In this document: positions 1 through 7,505 of the stretch, in pieces
How the letters are laid out: every line of letters begins with the position of its first letter
Numbering within the stretch: the first letter of the stretch is position 1
NCBI GenBank assembly: GCA_003132585.1
Contig: PKYG01000063.1
Coordinates: 1 to 33,087 of the forward strand
DNA from: Actinomycetota bacterium
GTDB lineage: Bacteria; Actinomycetota; Thermoleophilia; UBA2241
Reading direction: 5' to 3'
DNA length: 33,087 bases
Notes under the pieces: generated by a model
What the model was told of the DNA's origin: nothing
Seen by the model: the letters and a program-made list of their open reading frames with translations, nothing else
The model's database searches: none
Program-made: the position numbers and the translations under genes

Positions 1-101
1 TGGGGTGGATGCCGGCCTGCAACGCCAGGGTGGCGGGCGTGTGCCGCAGGTCGTGCGTCCGGCAAAACACTGGGCAAGCGACAGGCATCCTCGCTTCGGA
101 C
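1..101 (-). pseudogene. Tyrosine recombinase remnant (H-x-x-R box), runs off left edge
   Basis: Read on the minus strand, bases 62 to 1 encode a stretch with the tyrosine-recombinase box THDLRHT followed by ATLALQAGIHP. It is nearly identical to residues 354-373 of the intact integrase at 2430-3677, and DNA similarity to 2558-2617 is obvious over about 57 bases. Upstream of base 62 the similarity stops, and an in-frame TAG lies at 101-103, so the N-terminal domains are missing. The C-terminal part would lie outside the window to the left. This is a decayed integrase from a related element in the same orientation. It is not collinear with the second remnant at 453-521, so at least two earlier integrases are implied. 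Confidence 0.8.
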
Positions 102-157
102 TAACATGACTGGTGCAGGGCAGGGCGATCCTGCGGGGGAAGCGAAAGGAGCGGGAC

Positions 158-445
158 GTGCCGTATGTGCTCATAGAACATGACGTGGCGGTATGGGAGA
201 CCTTCAAGACCGTCTACTTAGACGACCTCGAACGTCGCCGGAGAGCCGGGTCCAAGGGCGGGCGGGTCTACCGCACGGCCAACGAGCCGAACAAGATCGT
301 CGTCCTCCTCGAGTGGGACAGCGCAGAGAAAGCCCATGAGTTTGCTGCCTCACTGGAGCTCAATGAGGCGATGCAGTGGTCTACCAGCAACGTGGGTACG
401 CCGCTAGTATCGGTCATTGAGCCTGCGCTGGACTCCGAAGCCTAG
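158..445 (+). CDS. Antibiotic-biosynthesis-monooxygenase-like (dimeric alpha-beta barrel) protein
   Basis: A small 95-aa soluble protein starting with GTG at 158. The start is chosen because AAAGGAG sits 6 bases upstream, whereas the in-frame ATG at 113 has no such site. The sequence pattern (YVLIEHDVAVWETFKTVYLDD near the start, then a basic loop, KIVVLLEWDSAEKAHEFAAS and a short C-terminal strand) fits the ABM/cyclase-like ferredoxin-fold family, whose members dimerise and are often heme- or quinone-related or of unknown role. No catalytic residue can be named from sequence alone. It ends 8 bases before the stop of an oppositely oriented integrase fragment, so it borders a former integration junction. 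The fold call is moderately sure and the function is unknown. Confidence 0.7.
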   Translation: MPYVLIEHDVAVWETFKTVYLDDLERRRRAGSKGGRVYRTANEPNKIVVLLEWDSAEKAHEFAASLELNEAMQWSTSNVGTPLVSVIEPALDSEA

Positions 446-452
446 CCAACCT

Positions 453-521
453 CTACTCCGCCGCGAACACCAGCTCGGCGATCAGCGCTGCCACCTCCTT
501 CTGCAGCGCCGGGACAACGAG
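453..521 (-). pseudogene. Second tyrosine recombinase remnant (C-terminal tail only)
   Basis: The minus strand encodes VVPALQKEVAALIAELVFAAE followed by TAG at 453-455. This matches the last 20 or so residues of the intact integrase (AIPAMQEEAAALIAGLVFAGE). Similarity ends near 521, and none of the catalytic core is present. The DNA directly after the stop (TCTAC, CTAG) also loosely resembles that after the intact integrase stop. It must come from a different integrase copy than the fragment at 1-101, because the C-terminus lies upstream of that fragment's catalytic box in reading order. Confidence 0.75.
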
Positions 522-562
522 CGCTTCTGGGCATCTTCGCACGGCGTGTATGCTGGACCGCG

Positions 563-1006
563 ATGCGTAGGCGTCTGTTCCTCCTCATCGCGTTCATCCT
601 CGCCGGCTGGGCCTTCGGTGTGCTCGACTCACGGATCCCCATGCCGAGCTCGTCGGCGGCCTTCTGGGCCGGCAATCTGGGGAGCCCCTGGCTGGTGCTG
701 CCCTTCTGCGTCGGCTGGGCCCAGCGCTCGCGAGGTTGGGCGCTCGCCGGCGGCATGTTGACCTGCACGGCGAGCATGGTCGGCTTCTTCGGTCCCGGCG
801 GCGCCTGGGGGCCAGCGTCATTCGCCTTCGTCGCTTCTTGGCTGTTGGTCGGGGCGCTGGCCGGTCTTGTCTACGGCCAGTTCGGTGACGCCTGGGGCCG
901 CTCACGGTCTCTGCTCGACGGCCTCGCTCTGGCGGTGCCCTTCATCGTCGAGCCCGGGGCTTGGATGCTGGTCCTCGGACGCTACGCCTTGGACACCGAT
1001 CTCTGA
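563..1006 (+). CDS. Small multi-pass membrane protein (DUF6518-like)
   Basis: A 147-aa hydrophobic protein. The N-terminus is MRRRLFLLIAFILAGWAFG followed by four more hydrophobic segments around residues 38-52, 60-75, 85-103 and 120-140, so about five membrane helices with a positive-inside N-terminus. The Gly/Trp-rich layout resembles the actinobacterial DUF6518 family. Those proteins are usually longer (about 200 aa), and this one stops soon after a segment that is normally followed by more helices, so a C-terminal truncation is possible. No promoter or strong ribosome site is evident (CGCG precedes the ATG). It lies between integrase debris and lgt. Function unknown. Confidence 0.55.
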   Translation: MRRRLFLLIAFILAGWAFGVLDSRIPMPSSSAAFWAGNLGSPWLVLPFCVGWAQRSRGWALAGGMLTCTASMVGFFGPGGAWGPASFAFVASWLLVGALAGLVYGQFGDAWGRSRSLLDGLALAVPFIVEPGAWMLVLGRYALDTDL

Positions 1007-1173
1007 CTTGTGCTGGCCCAGAGCAGCCGACCCCCGTCCGTGACCTGACCTCGTTCTTGGGTCCAAATCCTATGATAGTGCGAGAGCCGCTTGTCCCGTC
1101 AGCTTCGAAATGTTCTTACGTGCGGGATGGCGTGGCACAGCCTTGGTCGCCGTCAGGCGGCCGCTCGCGGTCG

Positions 1174-1983
1174 CTACCGGCCCGTCGCGGCGCTCTGCGC
1201 ACTCTCTCGGTGGCGCAGCCAGACGGCCAGCGGTATGACGCCCACCAACACCACCAGGGCGAGCAACTGCGCCTCGCGCAGGCCCAGAAAGAGCGTGTTG
1301 TTGACGCGCTCAAACGAGATGAAGAAGCGCCCGAAGGAGTACAAACCAAGGTAGAGCAGAAAGGCCGTGCCGTCGGTGCGCAGACGCGGCATGGCGTAGA
1401 GCAGGGTGGCGATCATGACCAGCAGCCAGAGCTGTTCGTAGACCGGTGTGGGCTGGGTGGACACGCCCAGAAGGTTGGTCGGCAGCAGAGCATGAGGGTT
1501 CTTGTAGACAAACCCCCAGGGCAACTTGGTGGGATAGCCCCAAGTGTCGCCATTGATGATGTTGGCGCACTTGCCGATCAGCTGGCCGACCGGGATCGCC
1601 AGTGCCAGACAGTCCAGCGCCCGCCAGGTGGGCAGCTTCTTCCAGCGAGAGTAGATGACCACCGCGGCTACGCCACCAGTGAGCACGCCGTAGATCGCCA
1701 GCCCGATCAGTTGCAGGGTCCAGAGCTGGCCCGGGTGATGCCAGTAGAAGGCGAAGTTGTCGAGGATGTGAAACAGACGCGCCCCGACGATGCCCAAAGG
1801 GACGGCCAGAAGCAGCATGCCGTAGACGTGGTCGGAGGAGATGCCACGCTTGCGCAGCTGGCGCGCAAAGACGTAGCTGCCCACCAGTACGGCGATCGCC
1901 ATGATCACCCCGTACCAGCGCAGCGCCAGGGGCCCCAGGTGGAAGAGGATGGGGTCGACGTTGATGGTGATCGAAGCAGTCAA
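1174..1983 (-). CDS. lgt: Prolipoprotein diacylglyceryl transferase
   Basis: Lgt transfers diacylglycerol from phosphatidylglycerol to the lipobox cysteine of prelipoproteins in the cytoplasmic membrane. The 269-aa product has seven or so hydrophobic segments, an early LRWYG motif (residues 21-25) and the family signature around residues 134-152 (GQLIGKCANIINGDTWGYPT). A later GRFFISFERVNN matches the conserved C-terminal arginine region. Where most Lgt enzymes have Arg in the GR-x-GN-x-INGE signature this one has Lys138, with Asp in place of Glu at INGD; whether that affects rate is unknown. The start is a TTG at 1983, because an in-frame stop lies just upstream and no ATG is available. At least three lipoproteins are encoded in this window (10133, 20675, 22385), so the substrate class is well represented. 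Confidence 0.93.
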   Translation of the reverse strand: MTASITINVDPILFHLGPLALRWYGVIMAIAVLVGSYVFARQLRKRGISSDHVYGMLLLAVPLGIVGARLFHILDNFAFYWHHPGQLWTLQLIGLAIYGVLTGGVAAVVIYSRWKKLPTWRALDCLALAIPVGQLIGKCANIINGDTWGYPTKLPWGFVYKNPHALLPTNLLGVSTQPTPVYEQLWLLVMIATLLYAMPRLRTDGTAFLLYLGLYSFGRFFISFERVNNTLFLGLREAQLLALVVLVGVIPLAVWLRHRESAQSAATGR

Positions 1984-2067
1984 CTGACGGCACCGACCGT
2001 GTCAGCAAGAGAGCCCGCCGTGGTGGTTCCCCGGTGACCGCAGCCGGCCGCCGTTGCACTCATGCCG

Positions 2068-2229
2068 TTACTGCTTGAGCACGAGTTGCTCACCGCAGCA
2101 GGAGAGTGGCTCCGAGCACGAGCAGGCACGTGCCTCGCTGTCTGCGCAGGACTTGAGCACTTGGAGCTCCAGTCCGCAATCCTCGCAGACATACACCTCG
2201 CCGACCTTCATCTCGCTGCATGACGCCAT
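2068..2229 (-). CDS. Desulforedoxin-like small Cys-rich metal-binding protein
   Basis: A 53-aa protein with the pattern VGEVYVCEDCGLELQVL, then a Cys-rich loop and SCCGEQLVLK at the end. C15-x2-C18 plus the vicinal C44-C45 pair is the arrangement of desulforedoxin and of the N-terminal domain of desulfoferrodoxin, which bind one iron in a rubredoxin-like centre. Three additional cysteines (C28, C36, C38) lie in the insert. Family members act as small redox or metal-binding domains. The start at 2229 is supported by AAGGAAG about 9 bases upstream. It lies 84 bases upstream of lgt on the same strand and could be co-transcribed. The bound metal and the partner are unknown. Confidence 0.8.
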   Translation of the reverse strand: MASCSEMKVGEVYVCEDCGLELQVLKSCADSEARACSCSEPLSCCGEQLVLKQ

Positions 2230-2429
2230 GACTTCCACTTCCTTTCCATTAGCGTACCGATGCGCCGGCCGCGGCGGCCAGCGTCTGATTGATTCCCCCG
2301 GGGCCGAGAGTTCATGCGGGGACGGACCGGCGCCGTGCAGCCAGAGGCGTTCGGGTTGAAGCAGCTGCGGCGCTGAGAAACGGACGAGCGGAGGCGGCAG
2401 GTCTTGACTGTCTAGCTGAGGCGACGAGC
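2230..2429. other. Gap between Cys protein and integrase stop; possible attachment region
   Basis: Two hundred bases with no convincing gene. It contains the promoter side of the Cys protein gene and the region directly downstream of the integrase, where an attL site would be expected. No tRNA is visible here, and I found no repeat of this segment elsewhere in the window by eye. Confidence 0.35.
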
Positions 2430-3677
2430 CTACTCGCCCGCGAACACGAGCCCCGCGATGAGCGCCGCCGCTTCTTCCTGCATCGCCGGGATGGCGTGTG
2501 AGTAGGTATCGAGCGTGATCGAGATCGTCGCATGACCGAGACGCTCGGAGACGACCTTGGGATGGATGCCGGCCTGTAGGGCCAGGGTGGCGTGCGTATG
2601 GCGCAAGTCGTGCAATCTGATCGGCGGCAACATCGACTTTCCCACCGCCTGACGGAAGTAGCGTGTCACGCTCTCGGGGTCGAGCGCGGCGCCGTTCTCG
2701 GCCGTGAACACGTAGGCGGAGTCGACCCAGGCCGCGTCCCACTGCTTCTGTTCGTCAAGCTGGCGTGCCGCCTGACCCTTCAAGACCTCGACCGTGCCCG
2801 GGTCCAAAGCGATGACGCGGCGTCCCTTGACGGTCTTCGGCTCTGAGACCACAACCTCGCGGTTGGTGGGGATGAGGGCCCGGCGTACGGCAAGCCTTGC
2901 GTTCTCGAGGTCGACATCTGACCACCTCACTCCGATCGCCTCGCCTCGTCTCATGCCGGTCATCGCAATCACGTGCCAGAGGGGGGAGAGGCGGTCGCCC
3001 TTGACTGAATCGAGGAACGCCTTCAGCTGCTCCTTCGTCCAGGTCTTCATCTCCTTCGTCCCATCGCCCTTCTTGCGCGGTGGGTCGGCGGCGTCGAGCG
3101 GGTTGCGTGAGAGATGCCCCCACCGGACGGCGTCCTTACACGCCTTGTGCAGGCAGGCGTGGACGTGGTGGATGGTCATCGCCGAGATACCCTTCTTGCC
3201 ATTCTTGGCGCCACTCTCGGCGAGCTTGGCGTAGAGCGCGTTGACCTGACTGCCGGAGAGCTTCTGCAGCTTCACCGAGCCGATGTGGGGCACGATGTGA
3301 CAGGCAACGTGCTGCTCGTAGGAGTTGTAGGTCGTGGGCCGGATCGTTGACTTCACCGCCGGCAACCACTCCTTGACGAGGTACTCTCTGACTGACGCCT
3401 TGGTCGGGGCAGTGTAGGCGTGCTGCTCGACCGCGACGAGGATCTTGTTCATCGCTGCCACACACTCCTTGCGCGTCGCAAAACCGCCCTTGATCTCGCG
3501 CCGGCGCTCCTCGGTTTCACGCAGCGCGCCTCCGCACTTTGGGCAGCTCTCTTTGGGTCGGCGTTCGATCCAGAAGCGTTTGTTGCACGCGGTGCATCTT
3601 TGAGCGGCCGCCATGCCGATGTCAGCGATGTACTCCCAGCTGCCTGGGTCGCCGCGCTTGCGGACATGGCCTCTCAT
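2430..3677 (-). CDS. Tyrosine site-specific recombinase (integrase) with inserted zinc ribbon
   Basis: A 415-aa phage-type integrase that would catalyse integration and excision of the element. Its order is an N-terminal arm-binding domain (1-85), a SAM-like core-binding domain (about 90-195) and the catalytic domain (210-400). All six active-site residues are visible: R243 (TGMRRGE), K281, H356, R359 (LHDLRHTH), H382 and Y392 (DTYSH). Unusually, the arm-binding part carries C28-x2-C31 and C45-x2-C48, a zinc ribbon. The start at 3677 is chosen because AAGGAGG lies 7 bases upstream; a longer frame reaches 3794 without such a site. The ATG overlaps the TGA of the preceding gene (ATGA), which implies translational coupling. 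It appears intact, unlike the two remnants to its left. Confidence 0.95.
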   Translation of the reverse strand: MRGHVRKRGDPGSWEYIADIGMAAAQRCTACNKRFWIERRPKESCPKCGGALRETEERRREIKGGFATRKECVAAMNKILVAVEQHAYTAPTKASVREYLVKEWLPAVKSTIRPTTYNSYEQHVACHIVPHIGSVKLQKLSGSQVNALYAKLAESGAKNGKKGISAMTIHHVHACLHKACKDAVRWGHLSRNPLDAADPPRKKGDGTKEMKTWTKEQLKAFLDSVKGDRLSPLWHVIAMTGMRRGEAIGVRWSDVDLENARLAVRRALIPTNREVVVSEPKTVKGRRVIALDPGTVEVLKGQAARQLDEQKQWDAAWVDSAYVFTAENGAALDPESVTRYFRQAVGKSMLPPIRLHDLRHTHATLALQAGIHPKVVSERLGHATISITLDTYSHAIPAMQEEAAALIAGLVFAGE

Positions 3678-4597
3678 GAAGTGCCTCCTTCTCGGCTGAG
3701 GCGCTTTCGGCAGGCTGTGCTGCAGGTCTTCTGGTCGCGACGGCTGCGTGGCACGAAGATCTTGCCGCAGGCAGGGCAGAGTTTCATCTGCCACACACCG
3801 GAGAGCTGCTCGGCGAGCATCACGACCATGGCGCCCATCAGTGAGTCGGGCACGAGCGCGATGCTACCGTCAAGGAAGAGTCTGGGCGCCACGTGTTCGC
3901 GCAGGAGCTCGTTGGCTCTGCGGTAGAGGTAGTACTGGATGGGTTCCAGGTAGCGCGCCCGGTCGCTCGTCGAGCGGCGCCACTCGGCAAGCTTGTCGAG
4001 CTCTCCCTCAGACGCGACCGGCGGATCCCGGGCGATCCAGAGCTGCGACTCACGAATGTCGCCCGGCCAGGTGTAGTCCAGCCGCACTCCCAGTCCTCCT
4101 CCATGCCACCTCACGTGTTTGCGCAGCAGGTCGGTGTCGCTGCGCTTGTAAGCCTCGATCAGCTTGAGCAGGCCGCCGATCAGCCTGATCGCGCTCTTCC
4201 AGGTCCATAGGTGCTCGGCCTTGTGGACGGCCCTATCGCTGATCTCCAGATTGACGAGGCGTACCGACTTAACCTGATGGCCGAGGAGTCCGTGGCGAGA
4301 GGCGAAGGCGGCCATCGCCGCGAGGCTTTCGTCGTCGTCGCCGATCGGCAGGCGCGCAAACTCGACGTGCAGGTCGTGACGCTGGCGTAGCGGCTGGGTG
4401 CGGCGGCCTGGGGCGGAGCCTTCCACGAGCGGATCGACAAGCCAGGGACCCTGGGGGGCATTCCTGATCGCCGACGGCGTGTCCGCGCTTGCCAGGCAGA
4501 GTTGCCAGTCGTCGCGACTCCAGCGGTAGCCCTCGTCGAGTACCTGCCAGACGAAGCGCACGACGGAGTCGCTACCGCTGCGCTTTGGATCACTCAC
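3674..4597 (-). CDS. Zinc-ribbon (CGNR-type) protein coupled to the integrase
   Basis: A 307-aa protein whose C-terminus holds CPACGKIFVPRS-x6-CSTACRKRLSR (about 274-302), a four-Cys zinc ribbon of the kind found at the end of CGNR-like DNA-binding proteins. The N-terminal 260 residues are mostly helical with several Trp-rich segments (residues 15-35 and 125-180) and show no catalytic motif I recognise. Its last codons contain the integrase ribosome site, and its stop overlaps the integrase start, so the two proteins are made together. Genes of this type commonly sit beside integrases in actinobacterial elements. A regulatory or DNA-binding role in recombination is an inference. It is divergent from the HTH gene at 4679, with an 81-base shared promoter region. 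Confidence 0.75.
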   Translation of the reverse strand: MSDPKRSGSDSVVRFVWQVLDEGYRWSRDDWQLCLASADTPSAIRNAPQGPWLVDPLVEGSAPGRRTQPLRQRHDLHVEFARLPIGDDDESLAAMAAFASRHGLLGHQVKSVRLVNLEISDRAVHKAEHLWTWKSAIRLIGGLLKLIEAYKRSDTDLLRKHVRWHGGGLGVRLDYTWPGDIRESQLWIARDPPVASEGELDKLAEWRRSTSDRARYLEPIQYYLYRRANELLREHVAPRLFLDGSIALVPDSLMGAMVVMLAEQLSGVWQMKLCPACGKIFVPRSRRDQKTCSTACRKRLSREGGTS

Positions 4598-4626
4598 CGA
4601 AGGGCCTTTCTCTCGTCTCTGGTCGG

Positions 4627-4641
4627 GTCACGATTTGTCAC
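4627..4641. promoter_or_regulatory. Direct GTCAC repeats in divergent promoter region
   Basis: Two GTCAC motifs, 4627-4631 and 4637-4641, repeat at a 10-base period between the divergently transcribed zinc-ribbon gene and the HTH gene. The same pentamer recurs at 7230-7252. One helical turn of spacing fits a protein-binding site, possibly for the HTH product. A TTGTCA at 4635-4640 could double as a -35 element, but no well-spaced -10 is seen. Confidence 0.4.
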
Positions 4642-4678
4642 ACTTCTACCATACACGAAACGTCCCAGAAGGGAAAGT

Positions 4679-4981
4679 ATGAGTGTCGGTGAGCACGGCC
4701 CGGCAATGGAGGAAGAGATGCTGACCCAAAAGGGACGCGAACGCGGCGCAGTCGCCGGTGAGGAGTCGGCGGTCGGCGCTCCGATCGGGGTCGAAAGCCT
4801 GCGAGGGCGCGCAACCTGCAGCATCGAGGAGGCATCGAGGATTCTGCAGATTGCCCGCAGCACGGCTTATGCGGCGGCAAGAGACGGCTCACTGCCCACG
4901 CTGAGACTCTCGCATCGTCTCTTGGTGCCGACTGCCAAGCTGCTCGAGATGCTGGGCGTCGAGGTCGACGACCAAAGCTAG
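4679..4981 (+). CDS. Excisionase-like helix-turn-helix protein
   Basis: A 100-aa protein whose second half (SIEEASRILQIARSTAYAAA, then RDGSLPTLRLSHRLLVPTAKLLEMLG) is a MerR/excisionase-type winged HTH of the HTH_17 kind. Such proteins bend DNA at attachment sites or regulate the integrase promoter. The N-terminal 45 residues are acidic and probably disordered. ATG 4679 follows GGGAAAG. An alternative ATG at 4718 has a better GGAGG with 5-base spacing and would remove 13 residues. It stands divergent to the integrase operon and 5 bases before the primase gene, the usual position for a directionality factor in such elements. Confidence 0.85.
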   Translation: MSVGEHGPAMEEEMLTQKGRERGAVAGEESAVGAPIGVESLRGRATCSIEEASRILQIARSTAYAAARDGSLPTLRLSHRLLVPTAKLLEMLGVEVDDQS

Positions 4982-4986
4982 CGGAT

Positions 4987-7161
4987 ATGCAGCTTGCCAA
5001 TCAGATCAGGTGCTCAGGCCTGACCGGGCTGCGCCGGTGTGAAAACGGCTACATGGCCCAATGCCCCCTTCATGACGACCACGAACCGAGTCTTCATCTG
5101 TGGACGGACGACGCTGGCGAACTCGCCTTCGCCTGTCTCGCCGGCTGCGACTGGTCGCGCCTCAGGGAGAGGCTCGCAGCGATGGGGTTGCCAGTCGATG
5201 CTGTTGCCCCGGTCGTGCGGAGCGGCAAGACGATTAGCGCGACCTACGACTACTGCGACCAAGCCGGCGAGCTTGTCTTTCAGGTAGTGCGCTACGAACC
5301 CAAGGACTTCCGCCAGCGGCGGCCTGATGGCAATGGCGGCTGGCTCTGGAACACGGGGGGCGTCCGTCGGCCGCTCTTTCGCCTCCCCGAGCTCCTCGCC
5401 GGCATAGCCGCCGGGAGCGCCATCTACGTCGTCGAGGGTGAGAAGGACGTTGAGGCCGTCGAGCGCGCCGGCGCTGTCGCTACCTGCAACGCTGGTGGGG
5501 CAGGCAAGTGGCGCTCCGAGTACAGCGAGCACCTGCGCGGCGCTCACGTCGTGATCGTCGCCGACAAGGACGAACCCGGGCGCAAGCACGCTGCCTCTGT
5601 GGCTGCCTCTCTCGCGCCCCTGGCCACGGCTGTGCGCGTCGTGGAGGCCGCGGAGGGTAAGGATGCCTTCGACCACCTAGCCGCCGGCCTTGGCCTCGAG
5701 GACTTCGTGCCAATTGACATCTCCGCGGAGGCACCGCCGGCGCAGCCCAGCGAGGGCGGTGTCCTGTTTCTCAGCCACCACTGCACCGACACCGGCAACG
5801 CCGAGCGCCTCATCGACTACTGCGGCGATCGCGTGCGCTACTGCGCCGCCGACAGCGCTTGGTACATCTACGACGGCCTGCGCTGGGCACCTGACGAGAC
5901 CTTGCACATCGAAGACCTCGCTGGCGAGGCCCTACGCGGTATCTACGGCGAGGCTGCGGCAGCGAGCGACCCCGACGTGCGGCAGAAGCTCAGCCGGTGG
6001 GCGGTGATCAGCGAGGCGGTCGCCAAGCGCCGCGCGGCCGTCGAGATCGCGCGCAGCGATCGTCGCGTCGCGGTGCGGCCCGGCGACTTCGACCGGGACG
6101 GCTGGCTGCTCAACTGCTTGAACGGCACGCTCGACCTGCGCACCGGCAGGCTACGAGAGCACGACCCCACCGACCTGATTAGCAAGCTCGCGCCCGTGCT
6201 CTACGAACCGAAGGCAAGGTCAGAGCTCTGGCTGCGCGTCCTGGCCGAGGCGACCGGTCACGACGAGGACTACCTGGAGCACATGCACCGCTTCCTCGGC
6301 GCCTGCCTGACGGCGGACATCCTGGCCGAATACTTCGCCATTGCGCTCGGCGCCACCGAGACCACGAAGAGCACCGTCTTGGGGCCGTGTCGCAAGGTAA
6401 TGGGCGACTACGCCGCCGACGTTCAGCCCGAGACGTTCTGTACCGGCCACCGTGTCGGCAGCACGCGCGACGACCTGCTGCGGCTGCGGGGCGTGCGGCT
6501 CGCGCTGATCCCCGAGGCCGACAAACGCAGGGATCTGGACGAGGCCATGCTCAAGAGGTTCGTCTCGGGCGAGGACTGGCCGATTCGCGGCATCTTCCAG
6601 CGCGAGCGCGACCTGCACCCCGTCGCCAAGGTCGTCTTCCACACCAACGAGATGCCTCAGATGAGCGACGACGACGACGCGGTCTGGCGACGTGCGCTGA
6701 GCTGGCCGTTCGACCATCGCCCCGAGGTTGTCGACGAGAGTATCAAGCCCACGCTGCTCGACATGAGCATCTCAGGCCCGGCCGTCCTCGACTGGCTAGT
6801 TGAGGGCTGTCTGGCGTGGCAGAAGGCGGGCGGCGGCAAAGTGGGGCTCGGCAGGTCGACTACGGTAGACCAGGCGAAGAGCGCCTTGCGGGAGTCCATG
6901 AACCCGCTCAAGGACTTCTTCGACGAGCGCCTTCGCTTCGAGCCGGCCTGGACCAGCACCGACGCCCTGCGGACTGCCCTCTCGAAGTGGGCCAAGGAGT
7001 ACCAGTGCAAGATGGTGTCCGCGCAGGCGCTCGGAAACCAGCTCACCAAGAGGGGCTGCACCCCAGAGAGGCGACACCAGGGGCGCGGCTGGAACGGCGT
7101 AAGTCTGGTCGGCGCCGATGCTGTCGAGGTGCCGCTTGAGCCCCGCAGCGTGACAGCGTGA
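4987..7161 (+). CDS. Primase-helicase (CHC2/Toprim plus D5/P4-type helicase) of integrative element
   Basis: A 724-aa replication protein. Residues 18-55 hold a CHC2-like zinc site (C26, H29, C50, C54). Residues 145-200 form a Toprim fold with EGEKD (150-154) and the acidic pair in ADKDEPG (D193, D195). From about 290 onward it is a D5_N plus SF3-type helicase as in phage and plasmid P4-family primases, including VFHTNEMP and WRRAL near 550-570. The Walker A position reads GATETTKST (455-463): the Gly normally preceding the Lys is Thr460, so the P-loop departs from GxxxxGK[ST]. It could start replication of the excised element. The start ATG lies 5 bases after the HTH stop with only a weak ribosome site, which suggests coupling. 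Confidence 0.9.
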   Translation: MQLANQIRCSGLTGLRRCENGYMAQCPLHDDHEPSLHLWTDDAGELAFACLAGCDWSRLRERLAAMGLPVDAVAPVVRSGKTISATYDYCDQAGELVFQVVRYEPKDFRQRRPDGNGGWLWNTGGVRRPLFRLPELLAGIAAGSAIYVVEGEKDVEAVERAGAVATCNAGGAGKWRSEYSEHLRGAHVVIVADKDEPGRKHAASVAASLAPLATAVRVVEAAEGKDAFDHLAAGLGLEDFVPIDISAEAPPAQPSEGGVLFLSHHCTDTGNAERLIDYCGDRVRYCAADSAWYIYDGLRWAPDETLHIEDLAGEALRGIYGEAAAASDPDVRQKLSRWAVISEAVAKRRAAVEIARSDRRVAVRPGDFDRDGWLLNCLNGTLDLRTGRLREHDPTDLISKLAPVLYEPKARSELWLRVLAEATGHDEDYLEHMHRFLGACLTADILAEYFAIALGATETTKSTVLGPCRKVMGDYAADVQPETFCTGHRVGSTRDDLLRLRGVRLALIPEADKRRDLDEAMLKRFVSGEDWPIRGIFQRERDLHPVAKVVFHTNEMPQMSDDDDAVWRRALSWPFDHRPEVVDESIKPTLLDMSISGPAVLDWLVEGCLAWQKAGGGKVGLGRSTTVDQAKSALRESMNPLKDFFDERLRFEPAWTSTDALRTALSKWAKEYQCKMVSAQALGNQLTKRGCTPERRHQGRGWNGVSLVGADAVEVPLEPRSVTA

Positions 7162-7256
7162 CGGTTAGAAATGCGATTTGGCAAAGGTAGAGCTGTGAAT
7201 CTGCCTCGTGGGGGCTTTACCAGACTGCTGTCACGTCTGTCACGTCCGTCACGCCA
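7150..7256. repeat. GTCAC/GTGAC iteron-like cluster
   Basis: GTGAC occurs at 7150-7154 and 7158-7162, the latter spanning the primase stop codon. Three direct GTCAC copies with 9-base spacing follow at 7230, 7239 and 7248. The two groups are inverted with respect to each other across about 70 bases. Similar pentamers lie in the divergent promoter at 4627-4641. The arrangement could be an origin or regulatory iteron array for the element. It could also be a composition effect in GC-rich DNA. Confidence 0.4.
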
Positions 7257-7288
7257 TGATCGAATCGACGACGAGAACGTGATTTCAG

Positions 7289-7505
7289 ATGACTGACGAC
7301 ACCACGCTCCCGGCCCTCGGGAGCCGCGAAAACGCCGCAGCCGAGCGCGAGCGCCCATGGCCTCGTCTTCTCGGCGACCCCCGACGGCCACGTGCGCGTG
7401 AAGTCTCTGACCGGCGCGCCGGTCCAGCTCACCTTCCGCGACGGTTCGGGCGCGAGGCCCGCACGACGCAGCCGAGCGGGGCACCGGAAAGCGTGTAGTA
7501 CATGA
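7289..7505 (+). pseudogene. Small element gene, probably frameshifted near 7355
   Basis: The reading frame from ATG 7289 has high G/C at third codon positions for the first 23 or so codons and then loses it. From about 7355 the next frame (+1) takes over with strongly GC third positions, coding for LVFSATPDGHVRVKSLTGAP and then VQLTFRDGSG, and ends with TGA at 7503-7505. That stop overlaps the ATG of the next gene as ATGA, the same coupling seen elsewhere in the window, which argues that the shifted frame is the ancestral gene end. The combined product would be about 71 aa. A one-base insertion (or two-base loss) or a sequencing error explains it. The product is unrecognised. Confidence 0.5.

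Noticed and set aside
961-2037. 358-codon plus-strand frame opposite lgt
   Set aside because: Antisense of a clear Lgt gene, with low-complexity Gln/Asp/Val-rich sequence.
2230-2429. tRNA-type attachment site beside the integrase
   Set aside because: No cloverleaf or T-loop pattern found, and no matching direct repeat at 8350-8600 or near 19840.
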